In this document: one piece after another, positions 24,692-33,343 of the stretch
How the letters are laid out: each line of letters starts with the position of its first letter
Position numbering within the stretch: the first letter of the stretch is position 1
From: CAZNNH01 sp964574335
GTDB lineage: Bacteria > Acidobacteriota > Vicinamibacteria > Fen-336
Length of the DNA: 52,845 nucleotides
Direction of reading: 5' to 3'
NCBI GenBank assembly: GCA_964574335.1
Contig: CAZNNH010000025.1
Coordinates: forward strand, 1-52,845
Made by a program: the position numbers and the translations under genes
The notes under the pieces: model-generated
Told to the model about the DNA's origin: nothing
Databases searched by the model: none
Seen by the model: the letters and a program-made list of their open reading frames with translations, nothing else

Positions 24692-26065
24692 CTAGCCCCT
24701 GGCGCGCCGCAGGAGCTCGGCGGCGGTGCGCTCGGCGCGCTCGACCAGCCCGGGCAGGTCGACGCCACGAAGCTCGCCGCCCTCGACCAGCACCCGGCCG
24801 CCCACGATGACGGTGTCGACGGTCTCCGGCCAGGGAGAGAACACGAGCGAAGCCAGCGGGTCGCCGACGCCGCCCGCGTAGGAGAGGCGCCGGGTGTCGA
24901 TCAGGACCAGGTCGGCAGCCTGACCGGGTGCCAGGCTGCCGATGTCGTCTCGTCCCAGGCAGCGGGCCCCGCCCAAGGTGGCCATCTCGAGGGCCTCCTG
25001 GGCGGTGATCCAGCGGGCGGGGTCCTGGTCGAGGCGGTGGACCAGCAGCGCCTGGCGGGCCTCGGCGAGCAGGTTGGAGGTGTCGTTGCTGGCCGAGCCG
25101 TCGACCGCCAGGCCGACCGGCACTCCCCGCTCCAGCAGCCGCCGCACCGGCGCGATCCCGGAGCCGAGACGCAGGTTGGAGGTGGGGCAGTGGGCCACGC
25201 CGGTCCCCGTCTCGCCGAAGAGGGAGATCTCATCGTCGCTGAGGTGCACGCAGTGGGCCAGCCAGACGTCGGGCCCCAGCCACCCCACCCGACGCAGCAG
25301 CTCGACCGGACGACACCCGTAGACCTCCTGGCAGTAGCGCTCCTCGTCCCGGGTCTCGGCCAGGTGGGTGTGCAGACGCACGCCGTGCTCCCGGGCCAGC
25401 TCGGCGGTGCGCCGCATCAGGTCGTCGGTGACCGAGAAGGGTGAGCAGGGGGCGAGGGCGATCCGCGTCATCGCCCCGGGGCTCGGGTCGTGGAACTCGT
25501 GGATCAGCCGCCGGCAGTCGGCCAGGATCGTCTCCTCGTCCTGCACCACGTCGTCGGGAGGCAGCCCGCCCTGGCTGCGGCCCCGGCTCATCGAGCCTCG
25601 GGTGGCGTGGAAGCGGATCCCCAGGTCCCGGGCGGCCTCGATCTCCACGTCGATCAGCCGCTCCTGCCCCCGCGGGAACAGGTAGAGGTGGTCGCTGGTG
25701 GTGGTGCAGCCGCAGAGCAGCAGCTCGGCCAGGCCGACCCGCACCGCTGTCTCGATGGCCGCCCGGTCGTAGCCGCGCCAGACCTCGTAGAGGGAGACCA
25801 GCCACTGGAAGAGGGGCGCCTCCTGGATCCCGGGCAGGTTCCGGGTCAGCGTCTGGGGAAGGTGGTGGTGGGTGTTGACCAGGCCGGGCAGCACGATCTT
25901 CCCGCTGGCGTCGAGGAGGCGGTCGACCTGGACCTCTCCGGGGACGGTCCCCGAGCCGAGGCGGTCGATGCGGTCGCCCCGGACGAGCACCCACCCCTCG
26001 GGCAGCACCCGACGGGTCTCGTCCATGGTCACCACCAGCCGCGCGTTGTGGATCAGCAGGTTCAT
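24692..26065 (-). CDS. 8-oxoguanine deaminase-like amidohydrolase
   Basis: The 457-residue protein is an amidohydrolase of the TrzA/guanine-deaminase group. His66 and His68 in GLVNTHHHLPQ bind the metal, HTHLAETRDEERY and LAHCVHLSDDE supply further ligands, and GLAVDGSASND holds the catalytic Asp. The closest well-studied proteins are 8-oxoguanine deaminases and hydroxyatrazine hydrolases. In this purine-oxidising context deamination of 8-oxoguanine or guanine is most likely. It starts 3 bp after the nitroreductase gene and precedes the dehydrogenase subunits by 20 bp, so four genes form one operon. Confidence 0.82.
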   Translation of the reverse strand: MNLLIHNARLVVTMDETRRVLPEGWVLVRGDRIDRLGSGTVPGEVQVDRLLDASGKIVLPGLVNTHHHLPQTLTRNLPGIQEAPLFQWLVSLYEVWRGYDRAAIETAVRVGLAELLLCGCTTTSDHLYLFPRGQERLIDVEIEAARDLGIRFHATRGSMSRGRSQGGLPPDDVVQDEETILADCRRLIHEFHDPSPGAMTRIALAPCSPFSVTDDLMRRTAELAREHGVRLHTHLAETRDEERYCQEVYGCRPVELLRRVGWLGPDVWLAHCVHLSDDEISLFGETGTGVAHCPTSNLRLGSGIAPVRRLLERGVPVGLAVDGSASNDTSNLLAEARQALLVHRLDQDPARWITAQEALEMATLGGARCLGRDDIGSLAPGQAADLVLIDTRRLSYAGGVGDPLASLVFSPWPETVDTVIVGGRVLVEGGELRGVDLPGLVERAERTAAELLRRARG

Positions 26066-26068
26066 CGT

Positions 26069-26743
26069 TCAGACGATCTCGCGGATCTCCTCCACGGTCT
26101 TGCGGGTGATCTCGGGCACCCGTGCGTCCTCGGCAGGGTATCCGACCGGGATCAGCAAGAACGGGCGCTCGTGGCTGGGCCGCCCGAGCACCTCGCGCAG
26201 GAAGCGCATCGGGCTCGGGGTGTGGGTCAGGGTAACCAGGCCTGCCGTGTGCAGGGCCGTCAGCAGCAGGCCCACGGCGATCCCCACCGACTCCTGGACG
26301 TAGTAGTTCTTGCGCCGTACCAGCGTCCCGTCGGGCCGGGTCTCCGGCTCGTGGTCGAGGCAGAACACGGCGATCAGGTAGGGGGCGGCCTCCAGGAACG
26401 GCTTGTGCCAGTCGGTGCCGAGGGGGGCCAGGTCACGGAGCCACTCGGGGGTGGCGCGCCGAGAGTAGAACTCCCGCTCCTCGGCCTCGGCGGCCTGGCG
26501 GATGCGGCGCTTCACCTGCGGCTCGCGCACCACCACCAGCTTGTAGGGCTGCCGGTTGGCGCCGGAAGGGGCGGTGGCGGCAACGGCGATGGCGCCGTCG
26601 ATCAGGTCCAGGGGGACCGGCTCCGGCGAGAAGGCACGCACCGACCGCCGTTGCCTCAGGCTCTCGTACAAGGTGGACAGGCGGCGGCGGGACTCCGCCA
26701 CGTCGAGGCGCTCGTGCCGGAGCGGGCTGAATCGGGGCTCCAT
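26069..26743 (-). CDS. Nitroreductase, iodotyrosine-deiodinase-like
   Basis: The 224-residue flavoprotein has the FMN-binding RRSVRAFSPEPV and APSGANRQPYKLVVV motifs. The later stretch KNYYVQESVGIAVGLLLTALHTAGLVTLTHTPSPMRFL resembles the IYD subgroup when taken in its parts (active-site region and SPM loop). These enzymes carry out reductive dehalogenation or other flavin-dependent reductions. It is the first gene of the purine-related minus-strand operon. Its role there is unclear; it could reduce an oxidised purine intermediate. It is divergent from the PHP gene with only 27 bp between them. Confidence 0.8.
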   Translation of the reverse strand: MEPRFSPLRHERLDVAESRRRLSTLYESLRQRRSVRAFSPEPVPLDLIDGAIAVAATAPSGANRQPYKLVVVREPQVKRRIRQAAEAEEREFYSRRATPEWLRDLAPLGTDWHKPFLEAAPYLIAVFCLDHEPETRPDGTLVRRKNYYVQESVGIAVGLLLTALHTAGLVTLTHTPSPMRFLREVLGRPSHERPFLLIPVGYPAEDARVPEITRKTVEEIREIV

Positions 26744-26756
26744 GGGGCGACTGAGG

Positions 26757-26762
26757 TATAGT
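26757..26762 (+). promoter_or_regulatory. Probable -10 box of a leaderless transcript
   Basis: TATAGT lies 8 bp before the ATG of the PHP gene, so a transcript from it would start at or next to the start codon. No Shine-Dalgarno sequence precedes that ATG. No clear -35 box is seen. The whole divergent spacer is only 27 bp. Confidence 0.45.
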
Positions 26763-26770
26763 CAATTCGC

Positions 26771-27607
26771 ATGCTACACGATCTCCACCTGCACACCTTC
26801 GTCAGCGACGGCGAGCTGGATCCGGTGGAGGTGGTGCGGACGGCCGCCGCCCACGGCGTGGGTGGGGTGGCCATCACCGACCACGACTCCCTCGGTGCCT
26901 ACGGCTGGCGGGACGGTGTGCTCTTCGACGAGGCACGAAAGCTGGGCCTCGAGCTGACGGTGGGCCTCGAGCTGGACGCCTCGCTGGACGGGATCGAGGT
27001 CCACCTGCTCGGCCTCGGGGTTCGCCTCGACGACGATGCCCTGGGCGGCCACCTGCAGCGGGTCAAGCAGGCCCGCTGGGAGCGGGCCCGCCGCGAGATT
27101 GGCATCCTCAATCAGCAGTTCGGCGAGGGGACGATCAGCGAGGAGCAGGTGTTCACACCCGGCCGGGAGACGTTGATGAAGCCGCACTTCATCCGTCCGC
27201 TCCTGGAGCGGAGGCTGTTCCCGAGCTACGGCGCGGCCAACGCCTGGTACCGGGAGAACGTCAAGGCCGGCGTGGAGGTGCCCAAGCCCACGCTGGCCGA
27301 GGCGATCCGTTTGGTGCGTGGGGCTTCCGGCTGCCCGGTGCTGGCCCACCCCGGCTACTACGAGAGCGACGTCGGGCCGATCGACGCCCGCCTCGAGGAG
27401 CTGGTGGCGCTCGGCCTCGGCGGTCTGGAGCTCGACTACCCATACCACCTCTGCTCCCCCCGCCGTTTCAGCCGGGAGGCCGAGAAGGCGACGATCACGC
27501 GGCTGCGCCGGTCCGCCGAGCCCTTGGGCTTGCGGCTGACCCGGGGCAGCGACTGCCACACCACCGCGGACTTCCGAAAGGTCTACGGCAAGGCGCCCGT
27601 CGCCTGA
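26771..27607 (+). CDS. PHP-domain phosphoesterase
   Basis: The 278-residue protein carries the PHP metal-binding motifs: LHDLHLHTFVSDGE (motif I), AITDHDS (II), a Glu in VGLELDA, AHPGYYES (III) and GSDCHTT (IV). It resembles the YciV/RnaAM group, which hydrolyses 3',5'-nucleoside bisphosphates or small RNA ends. It stands alone on the plus strand, divergent from the nitroreductase operon. A strong hairpin follows the stop codon. The link to purine metabolism (AMP-type products) is an inference. Confidence 0.85.
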   Translation: MLHDLHLHTFVSDGELDPVEVVRTAAAHGVGGVAITDHDSLGAYGWRDGVLFDEARKLGLELTVGLELDASLDGIEVHLLGLGVRLDDDALGGHLQRVKQARWERARREIGILNQQFGEGTISEEQVFTPGRETLMKPHFIRPLLERRLFPSYGAANAWYRENVKAGVEVPKPTLAEAIRLVRGASGCPVLAHPGYYESDVGPIDARLEELVALGLGGLELDYPYHLCSPRRFSREAEKATITRLRRSAEPLGLRLTRGSDCHTTADFRKVYGKAPVA

Positions 27608-27622
27608 GGGGCGTGCGGGCAT

Positions 27623-27642
27623 GCGGCGGCCACTGCCGCCGC
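27623..27642 (+). terminator. GC-rich hairpin after PHP gene
   Basis: GCGGCGGC (27623-27630) and GCCGCCGC (27635-27642) form an 8-bp stem with a CACT loop, 16 bp after the PHP stop codon. There is no T-run, as is common for hairpin terminators in GC-rich genomes. A second partly symmetric GGCGGCC-rich stretch follows. Confidence 0.5.
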
Positions 27643-27753
27643 CCGGCGCGAGGATATGGCGGCCATTGCCGGCATGAGGCCGCCCCACCTTGGTGTAGGC
27701 TCTCTTCTGGCGCACGAGCGGCGAGCGAGAGGAAAGGCGCCGGGTAGAGGCGT

Positions 27754-28737
27754 TTGAAAGACGAGACCGAGAGCCAGGTCGCCACCGAGCCGCAGGACGA
27801 GTTTTTCGACGCCTCGTTCCTCGAGGAGCTCGAGCAGCTCTCCCGCCTCGATGCCGGGCCCGGGCCCGATCGCCCCGAGGTCTCGGCTCGGCTCCACGAG
27901 AAGCTTGCCGAGGTGATGGCGGCCGCCGACGGCGGGAGGATCACCGAGGACCAGTTTGCGGCGCTCCACCCGGATGCCCTGTCGGAGCGGGCGGCCGCCC
28001 TGCTCGAGGCCTGCCGGAGGGGGGGGCGGCGGGAGGCTGCGCTGGCGGTGGAGAGCTTCATCGTCTTCTTCCAGGCGCTCGACCCGACGTTGCCTCCGGA
28101 GGGCGGCGAGCTGGTCAGGCGCGTGTTTTTCCGGCTCGCCCCCACCCTGCTGAACATCGCCCACAACGACTTCGGCCCCACCTCGCAGGCTCGTCACGAC
28201 GGCCCCCTCGCCCTACGCTCCCTGGAGCGGGTCCTGATCGAGATCTCGAGCGTCCGGCTGACCCCCGCGGAGCGGGACCTGATCTTCAAGAACGTCGATC
28301 AGCTCAGCAGCTTCATCAGCGTGGCCGACTACAGCGTGGCCAGTGACGTCATTGCGGAGCAGCTACTCGGCATCATCACCCGCAACAAGCTGACCCGGTC
28401 TCTCTTCCGCCTGATGGAGGTGGAGGTGAGCATCCAGCGCTACCTGAAGGCCAAGCTCGGCCACGCCACCCCGCGGCTGCGCTGGCCGGATGACGTCCCC
28501 GCCCTTCTCGACTACGGGCCCCTGAGAGTGCTCCAGGAGGAGTCCGCCGACGGCCCTCCCCGCCAGTTCCTCCAGGTCCACCTCCCCGACATCCCGATCC
28601 TGCAGCAGATCGTGCTGCACCTCGTCAACGAGGAGAGCGGCGAGACCCAGGTGCTCCGCTTCGACGCCCTGGGGAGCGTGCCGGTCGACCTGCCTCCGGG
28701 GACTTACAGCCTGGGCCTGGTCTACGATCCGGCCTGA
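27754..28737 (+). CDS. Unknown protein upstream of pilT
   Basis: I do not recognise this 327-residue cytosolic protein. The acidic N-terminus (EFFDASFLEELEQL) is followed by a helical body (about 40-225) with short repeated motifs. A compact beta-rich C-terminus (about 255-327: FLQVHLPDIPILQQIVLHLV, LPPGTYSLGLVYDP) resembles a small beta-sandwich. The start is TTG 27754 after GAGG; no ATG lies near. It is separated from pilT by 183 bp containing a possible promoter, so the genes need not share a transcript. Confidence 0.6.
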   Translation: MKDETESQVATEPQDEFFDASFLEELEQLSRLDAGPGPDRPEVSARLHEKLAEVMAAADGGRITEDQFAALHPDALSERAAALLEACRRGGRREAALAVESFIVFFQALDPTLPPEGGELVRRVFFRLAPTLLNIAHNDFGPTSQARHDGPLALRSLERVLIEISSVRLTPAERDLIFKNVDQLSSFISVADYSVASDVIAEQLLGIITRNKLTRSLFRLMEVEVSIQRYLKAKLGHATPRLRWPDDVPALLDYGPLRVLQEESADGPPRQFLQVHLPDIPILQQIVLHLVNEESGETQVLRFDALGSVPVDLPPGTYSLGLVYDPA

Positions 28738-28799
28738 TCGCTGGCCCGCCGACGTCGGCTCCGGGCCGCAGGCTCCGCGGGCCCGCAGGCTGCGTGAGG

Positions 28800-28828
28800 T
28801 TGACCAGAGCCGCCGCTCGGGCATAGCT
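28800..28828 (+). promoter_or_regulatory. Possible promoter upstream of pilT
   Basis: TTGACC (28800-28805) and ATAGCT (28823-28828) are separated by 17 bp, about 90 bp before the pilT ATG. The match to a housekeeping promoter is fair for the -35 and weak for the -10. It lies in the only spacer over 100 bp in this stretch. Confidence 0.3.
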
Positions 28829-28920
28829 TTGGGCGGGGCGGCCTCGACCCCACCGCCGGCCGAAGGCCCCGGGCGGCGGCCGATGAAGGCGGCGGCGAGG
28901 CCCAACCTCGAGGAGGTGCG

Positions 28921-29991
28921 ATGCCGGTAGCTTTTCACCAGATCCTGAGGGTCGCTTCCCAGCACAAGGTCTCCGACATCCACTTCCAGGTGGGCTCCCC
29001 GCCGCTTCTGCGCCACCGCGGCGAGCTGGTGCCGGCCAAGCACGAGCCCCTGACCGCCGAGGACACCGTCCACGTCGCCCAGCACCTCTCGGGTATCCAG
29101 GAGGCCGAGCGCTTCGCGAAGGAGGTGCGGGAGATGGACGGGACCTTCGCGCTCCCCGAGGTCGGTCGCTTCCGTTTCAACGTCTTCCGGCAGCGCGGCC
29201 AGTTCGCGGCGGTGTTGCGGGTGATCCCGCTGGAGGTCCTCGAGTTCCCGGCGCTCGGCCTCCCCGACTCGCTGGAGAGGATCGCCAACCTGCGCCGGGG
29301 CCTGGTGCTGGTGACCGGCGCCACCGGCAACGGCAAGTCGACCACCCTGGCCGCCATGATCGAGTACATCAACAGGAACCGCCGCGCCCACGTGGTCACC
29401 ATCGAGGACCCGGTCGAGTTCCTCTTCGACAACAAGAAGGCGATCGTCTCCCAGCGCGAGGTGGGCTCGGACACCGAGAGCTTCAAGAGCGCCCTCCGCT
29501 CCGCGCTGCGTCAGGACCCCGACGTGATCATGGTGGGCGAGCTGCGCGATCACGAGACGGTGGACATCTGTCTCAAGGCGGCGGAGACCGGCCACCTGGT
29601 CCTGTCCACCATCCACACCGCCGACCCGGTGCGCACCATCGGGCGGCTGCTCAGCTTCTTCCCCCCCGAGGAGCAGCAGGGGATCCGCCAGCGGGTGGCG
29701 GAGAACCTGATGGCGGTGGTGTCGATGCGGCTGCTTCCGCGGGCGGAAGGGACCGATCAGGTCCCCGCTTGCGAGATCATGCTGGTGACCCGGACCATCC
29801 AGGAGTGCATCCGCAACCCGGAGAAGACCGAGGAGATCGCCGAGCACATCGCCCGCAACAGCGACCTGGGGATGCAGACGTTCAACCAGTGCCTGGTGGG
29901 CCTGGTGCGCAGCGGCGCGGTGACCCTGGACGACGCCAAGATGGCCTCGACCCACCCCGAGGAGCTGGAGCGGGACTTGACCATCGAATGA
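28921..29991 (+). CDS. pilT: Type IV pilus retraction ATPase PilT
   Basis: The 356-residue protein is a complete PilT-type hexameric ATPase. It has the N-terminal SDIHFQVGSPPLLRHRGEL, the Walker A box GATGNGKST (133-141, with Asn where PilT usually has Ser), the Asp box VTIEDPVEF, the Walker B region ALRQDPDVIMVGELRD and the His box ETGHLVLSTIHT. The C-terminal AIRNLIRE-type motif of classic PilT is replaced by NSDLGMQTFNQCL. It should depolymerise pili at the inner membrane. A strong GAGGAGGTG site precedes ATG. No other pil gene is in the window, so it is separated from the assembly genes. Confidence 0.9.
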   Translation: MPVAFHQILRVASQHKVSDIHFQVGSPPLLRHRGELVPAKHEPLTAEDTVHVAQHLSGIQEAERFAKEVREMDGTFALPEVGRFRFNVFRQRGQFAAVLRVIPLEVLEFPALGLPDSLERIANLRRGLVLVTGATGNGKSTTLAAMIEYINRNRRAHVVTIEDPVEFLFDNKKAIVSQREVGSDTESFKSALRSALRQDPDVIMVGELRDHETVDICLKAAETGHLVLSTIHTADPVRTIGRLLSFFPPEEQQGIRQRVAENLMAVVSMRLLPRAEGTDQVPACEIMLVTRTIQECIRNPEKTEEIAEHIARNSDLGMQTFNQCLVGLVRSGAVTLDDAKMASTHPEELERDLTIE

Positions 29992-30007
29992 AGCCGCCCT
30001 CGCGCCG

Positions 30008-33000
30008 ATGAGGCGCCTGCTCCCTCTCACGTCGGCGCTGTGGCTGGCCTCGGCGAGCCTCTCGGCCGCCCCCGCGAGTGGGGGGCTCGTCGGGTTCGTG
30101 CACCAGGCGTGGACCTCGCGGGAGGGCGGGCCCGCGGGCGCGATCCTGGCCATCGCCCAGTCGGCCGACGGCTACCTCTGGCTGGCCACCGAGGCCGAAG
30201 GCCTGGTGAGATTCGACGGTGTTCGTTTCGAGCCGGTCCCGGAGCTCGCGCGGCTGCACGGGGCCGGCGAGACCCGGGTCCTCTGCCTGCTGGCGGGACG
30301 TGACGGGACGCTGTGGGTGGGCACCAACTGGGGGCTGGCCCGCCGCGTCGAGGGTGAATGGGAGCTGGTCGCCGCCGGCCGTGAGATCTCCGAGGTCTGG
30401 GGTATGGCAGAGGCGGCGGACGGGAGCCTCTGGCTGGCCCTCCTGATGCGGGGGATCGGGACCTTCCGAGACGGCTCCCTGCAGATCTCCGAGTGGAAGA
30501 CCGGGCGTCCCCAGACCATCGCGGTCGACCGCCAGGAGCAGGTCTGGATTGGCAGCTCGGAGGGGCTCTCGCGGCTCCGAGAGGGGCCTGTCACGATCAC
30601 GCGCCCGGGCGGGCTCGAGGCCACCTTCGTCGGCAGGAACGGCATCTCCGCCGCCGCCGCCGGCGGGCTCTGGGTGGCGACCCGCGGTGGCCTGATGCGG
30701 GTGGAGGCAGGCCAGCACCGGGCGAGGCTCGAGACCGGTCCCGGTCTCGGCGGCGAGCCGTGCACCGTGGTGCTGAAAGACCGGGCGGATCGGCTGTGGG
30801 TGGGGACGGCTTCGAGCGGCCTGAAGCAACGGTCGGCGAGGGGCCCGCGCTTCGCCACCTTCTCTGCCCGCGATGGCCTCACCAGCGACCAGGTGCTGGC
30901 GCTCTTCGAGGACCGCGAGGGGAGTCTCTGGGTGGGAACCTCCCGGGGACTGGACCGGCTGCGGCCCAGCGCCTTCGAGACCATCGGCGAGCCGGAAGGT
31001 CTGGCCGGCGACAAGGCCACCGCCATCGTCGAGTCGTTCGACGGCACGGTGTGGGTCTGGTCCGACGGTGGCGGGCTGAGCCACCTCGTCGACGACCGGA
31101 TCGACACCTACACCCATGAGCAGGGGCTGGCCAGCGACTTCGGCGGCCCCCTCTTCGAGAGCCGCGACCACAGCCTCTTCATCGGTCACGACCGCGGGCT
31201 GACCCGCTTCCACCAGGGGAAGGCCACGGTGTACCGACAGGGCCTGCTGTCGCAACGTTACGTCTCGGCCATTGCCGAGGACGACCAGGGCCTGCTGGTC
31301 TCGGTCCTCGACGCGGGATTCTTCCGGTTCGCCGACGGCGAGCTGCGTCCCTTCGTGGATGCTTCGGGCTGGAGCCAGGACCGCCGGATGGTGTCGATGG
31401 CGCTCCTGGCCCGCGACGGCACCCTTTGGCTGGCGACGGTGCGGGGCCTCAAGGCGATCCCGAGAAACGGCCGGATGCGGGTGGTGTGGGAGCTGCCCGA
31501 GGCGGCGGTCACGCTCTCCGTCTTCGAGGACGAGGAGGGGACCCTCTGGGTCGGGAGCCAGCACGGCGCCCTGAGGGTGGCCGGCGAGAAGGTCTCCCGC
31601 TTCACCGTGGCGGACGGGCTACCCCACGACCACATCAACCACATCCTCGTCGACCGGATGGGATACGTCTGGATGAGCTGTCCCCGCGGCATCTTCCGGG
31701 TGCCTCGGACCGAGCTCGAGGCCCTCGCCGCGGGCCAAGAAGGGCCGCTCGACGGTGAGCTGTTCGGGCTCCCGGACGGCCTGCGGTCGGCGGAGGGAAC
31801 CAGCCATGCGCAGCCCTCGGGCTGTATGACCCGCGACGGTCGACTCTGGTTCACCACCCGCGCCGGGGTGGTGGTCGTGGATCCGACCGACCTCCGGCGC
31901 AACACCGTTCCCCCTCCGGTGGTGATCGAGGCGCTTCGCGCCGACGGCCGGGAGATCCCCCTCCGTGGGGAGCGACGCGTGCCGCCGGGCTGCGAGCAGC
32001 TCGAGATCCGGTACACGGGGCTGAGCCTCCGCACCCCGGACCGGGTTCGCTTCGACTACCGGCTACAGGGGTTCGACGCCGGCTGGGTGGATGCGGGGAC
32101 GCGTCGAGCCGCCTTCTACACCCGGGTCCCGCCCGGTGCCTACACGTTTCGCGTGCGAGCCAAGAACGAGGACGGGGTGTGGAGCGAGAAGGACGCCGTC
32201 CTGTCGTTCGAGCTGGCGCCGCTGTGGTACCAGCGGAGCTCGGTGCGCCTCTTCGGCCTGGTCGCGGTCACTCTGCTCCTGTCGCTGGCCTATCGGATCC
32301 GGGTCCGGAGCCTCGAGCGCCGCGAGGGCGAGCTGGCCGAGCGGGTGCGGGAGCGCACCGCCGAGCTCGAGAAGGAGGTGGCCGAGCACGAGCGCACCGC
32401 CGGCCGGCTGCGGGAGGAGGTCCAGGAGCGCCAGCGGGCCGAGGTGGAGCTGCGCGGCTACCGGGACCACCTCGAGGGGCAGGTGGCGGCCCGGACCGCC
32501 GAGCTCGAAGGGCTGAACCGGCAGCTCCAGGACGAGATCAACGAGCGGCGGGGGGCCGAGGCCCAGCGGGAGCGGTTGATCGGCGAGCTGGAGACCAAGA
32601 ACGCCGAGCTGGAGCGCTTCACCTACACCGTCTCCCACGATCTCAAGAGCCCGCTGATCACCATCCGTGGCTTCATCGGCCTGCTCCAGGCGGAGCTTCA
32701 GGGGGTGGCTCCGGAAAGGGTGGGCCGCGACCTGGGCCGGATCGCCGGCGCCGCCGACCGAATGCAGCTGCTGCTCGACGAGCTGCTGGAGATCTCCCGG
32801 GTGGGTCGCCTGGTCAACCCGAGCGAGGACGTGGCCTTCGCGGACCTGGCCCGCGACGCGGTCCGGCTCGTCTCTGGGCAGCTCTCCGAGGCGGGCGTCC
32901 CGGTGGAGATCGGCTCGAACCTCCCCGTCGTCCACGTGGATCGCCCGCGGGTGGTGGAGGCGCTGCAGAACCTGATCGACAACGCCGTCAAGTTCATGGG

Positions 33001-33286
33001 GGAGCAGCCCGCCCCCTTGGTCGAGATCGGGGCCGAGGAGCGCTCTTCCGAGACGGTCCTCTACGTCCGCGACAACGGTATCGGCATCGAGGCCCGCTTC
33101 CATGACCGGGTGTTCCGGATCTTCGAGCGCCTCGACACCACCATCGAAGGGACCGGCATCGGCCTGGCCCTGGTCAAGCGCATCGTGGAGCACCACGGAG
33201 GTCGCATCTGGATCGAGTCGGAGGGGACGGGCGCCGGCACCCGGGTCTGCTTCACGCTCCCCGGTGCCGTGGGCGAAACGGGTTGA
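30008..33286 (+). CDS. Reg_prop/Y_Y_Y sensor histidine kinase
   Basis: The 1092-residue protein has a signal peptide (1-20) and a large periplasmic sensor made of about 14 beta-propeller blades (30-640; repeats such as GTLWVGTNWGLARR, GSLWVGTSRGLDRL). A Y_Y_Y domain follows (about 650-735), then a transmembrane helix (about 745-765), a long coiled coil (about 775-865), a HisKA domain with His877 in YTVSHDLKSPL, and an HATPase domain with the N box LIDNAVKF and G boxes DNGIGIEA and GTGIGLALV. It senses an extracellular compound, by analogy to Bacteroides polysaccharide sensors, and lacks receiver and DNA-binding domains. No response regulator gene is adjacent. It starts 16 bp after pilT and may be co-transcribed with it. 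Confidence 0.88.
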   Translation: MRRLLPLTSALWLASASLSAAPASGGLVGFVHQAWTSREGGPAGAILAIAQSADGYLWLATEAEGLVRFDGVRFEPVPELARLHGAGETRVLCLLAGRDGTLWVGTNWGLARRVEGEWELVAAGREISEVWGMAEAADGSLWLALLMRGIGTFRDGSLQISEWKTGRPQTIAVDRQEQVWIGSSEGLSRLREGPVTITRPGGLEATFVGRNGISAAAAGGLWVATRGGLMRVEAGQHRARLETGPGLGGEPCTVVLKDRADRLWVGTASSGLKQRSARGPRFATFSARDGLTSDQVLALFEDREGSLWVGTSRGLDRLRPSAFETIGEPEGLAGDKATAIVESFDGTVWVWSDGGGLSHLVDDRIDTYTHEQGLASDFGGPLFESRDHSLFIGHDRGLTRFHQGKATVYRQGLLSQRYVSAIAEDDQGLLVSVLDAGFFRFADGELRPFVDASGWSQDRRMVSMALLARDGTLWLATVRGLKAIPRNGRMRVVWELPEAAVTLSVFEDEEGTLWVGSQHGALRVAGEKVSRFTVADGLPHDHINHILVDRMGYVWMSCPRGIFRVPRTELEALAAGQEGPLDGELFGLPDGLRSAEGTSHAQPSGCMTRDGRLWFTTRAGVVVVDPTDLRRNTVPPPVVIEALRADGREIPLRGERRVPPGCEQLEIRYTGLSLRTPDRVRFDYRLQGFDAGWVDAGTRRAAFYTRVPPGAYTFRVRAKNEDGVWSEKDAVLSFELAPLWYQRSSVRLFGLVAVTLLLSLAYRIRVRSLERREGELAERVRERTAELEKEVAEHERTAGRLREEVQERQRAEVELRGYRDHLEGQVAARTAELEGLNRQLQDEINERRGAEAQRERLIGELETKNAELERFTYTVSHDLKSPLITIRGFIGLLQAELQGVAPERVGRDLGRIAGAADRMQLLLDELLEISRVGRLVNPSEDVAFADLARDAVRLVSGQLSEAGVPVEIGSNLPVVHVDRPRVVEALQNLIDNAVKFMGEQPAPLVEIGAEERSSETVLYVRDNGIGIEARFHDRVFRIFERLDTTIEGTGIGLALVKRIVEHHGGRIWIESEGTGAGTRVCFTLPGAVGETG

Positions 33287-33343
33287 CGCTGCCGAGGAGG
33301 TCCTCACAGAATCGTCGATGTCACCCGAGTGGGAGGAACGACC

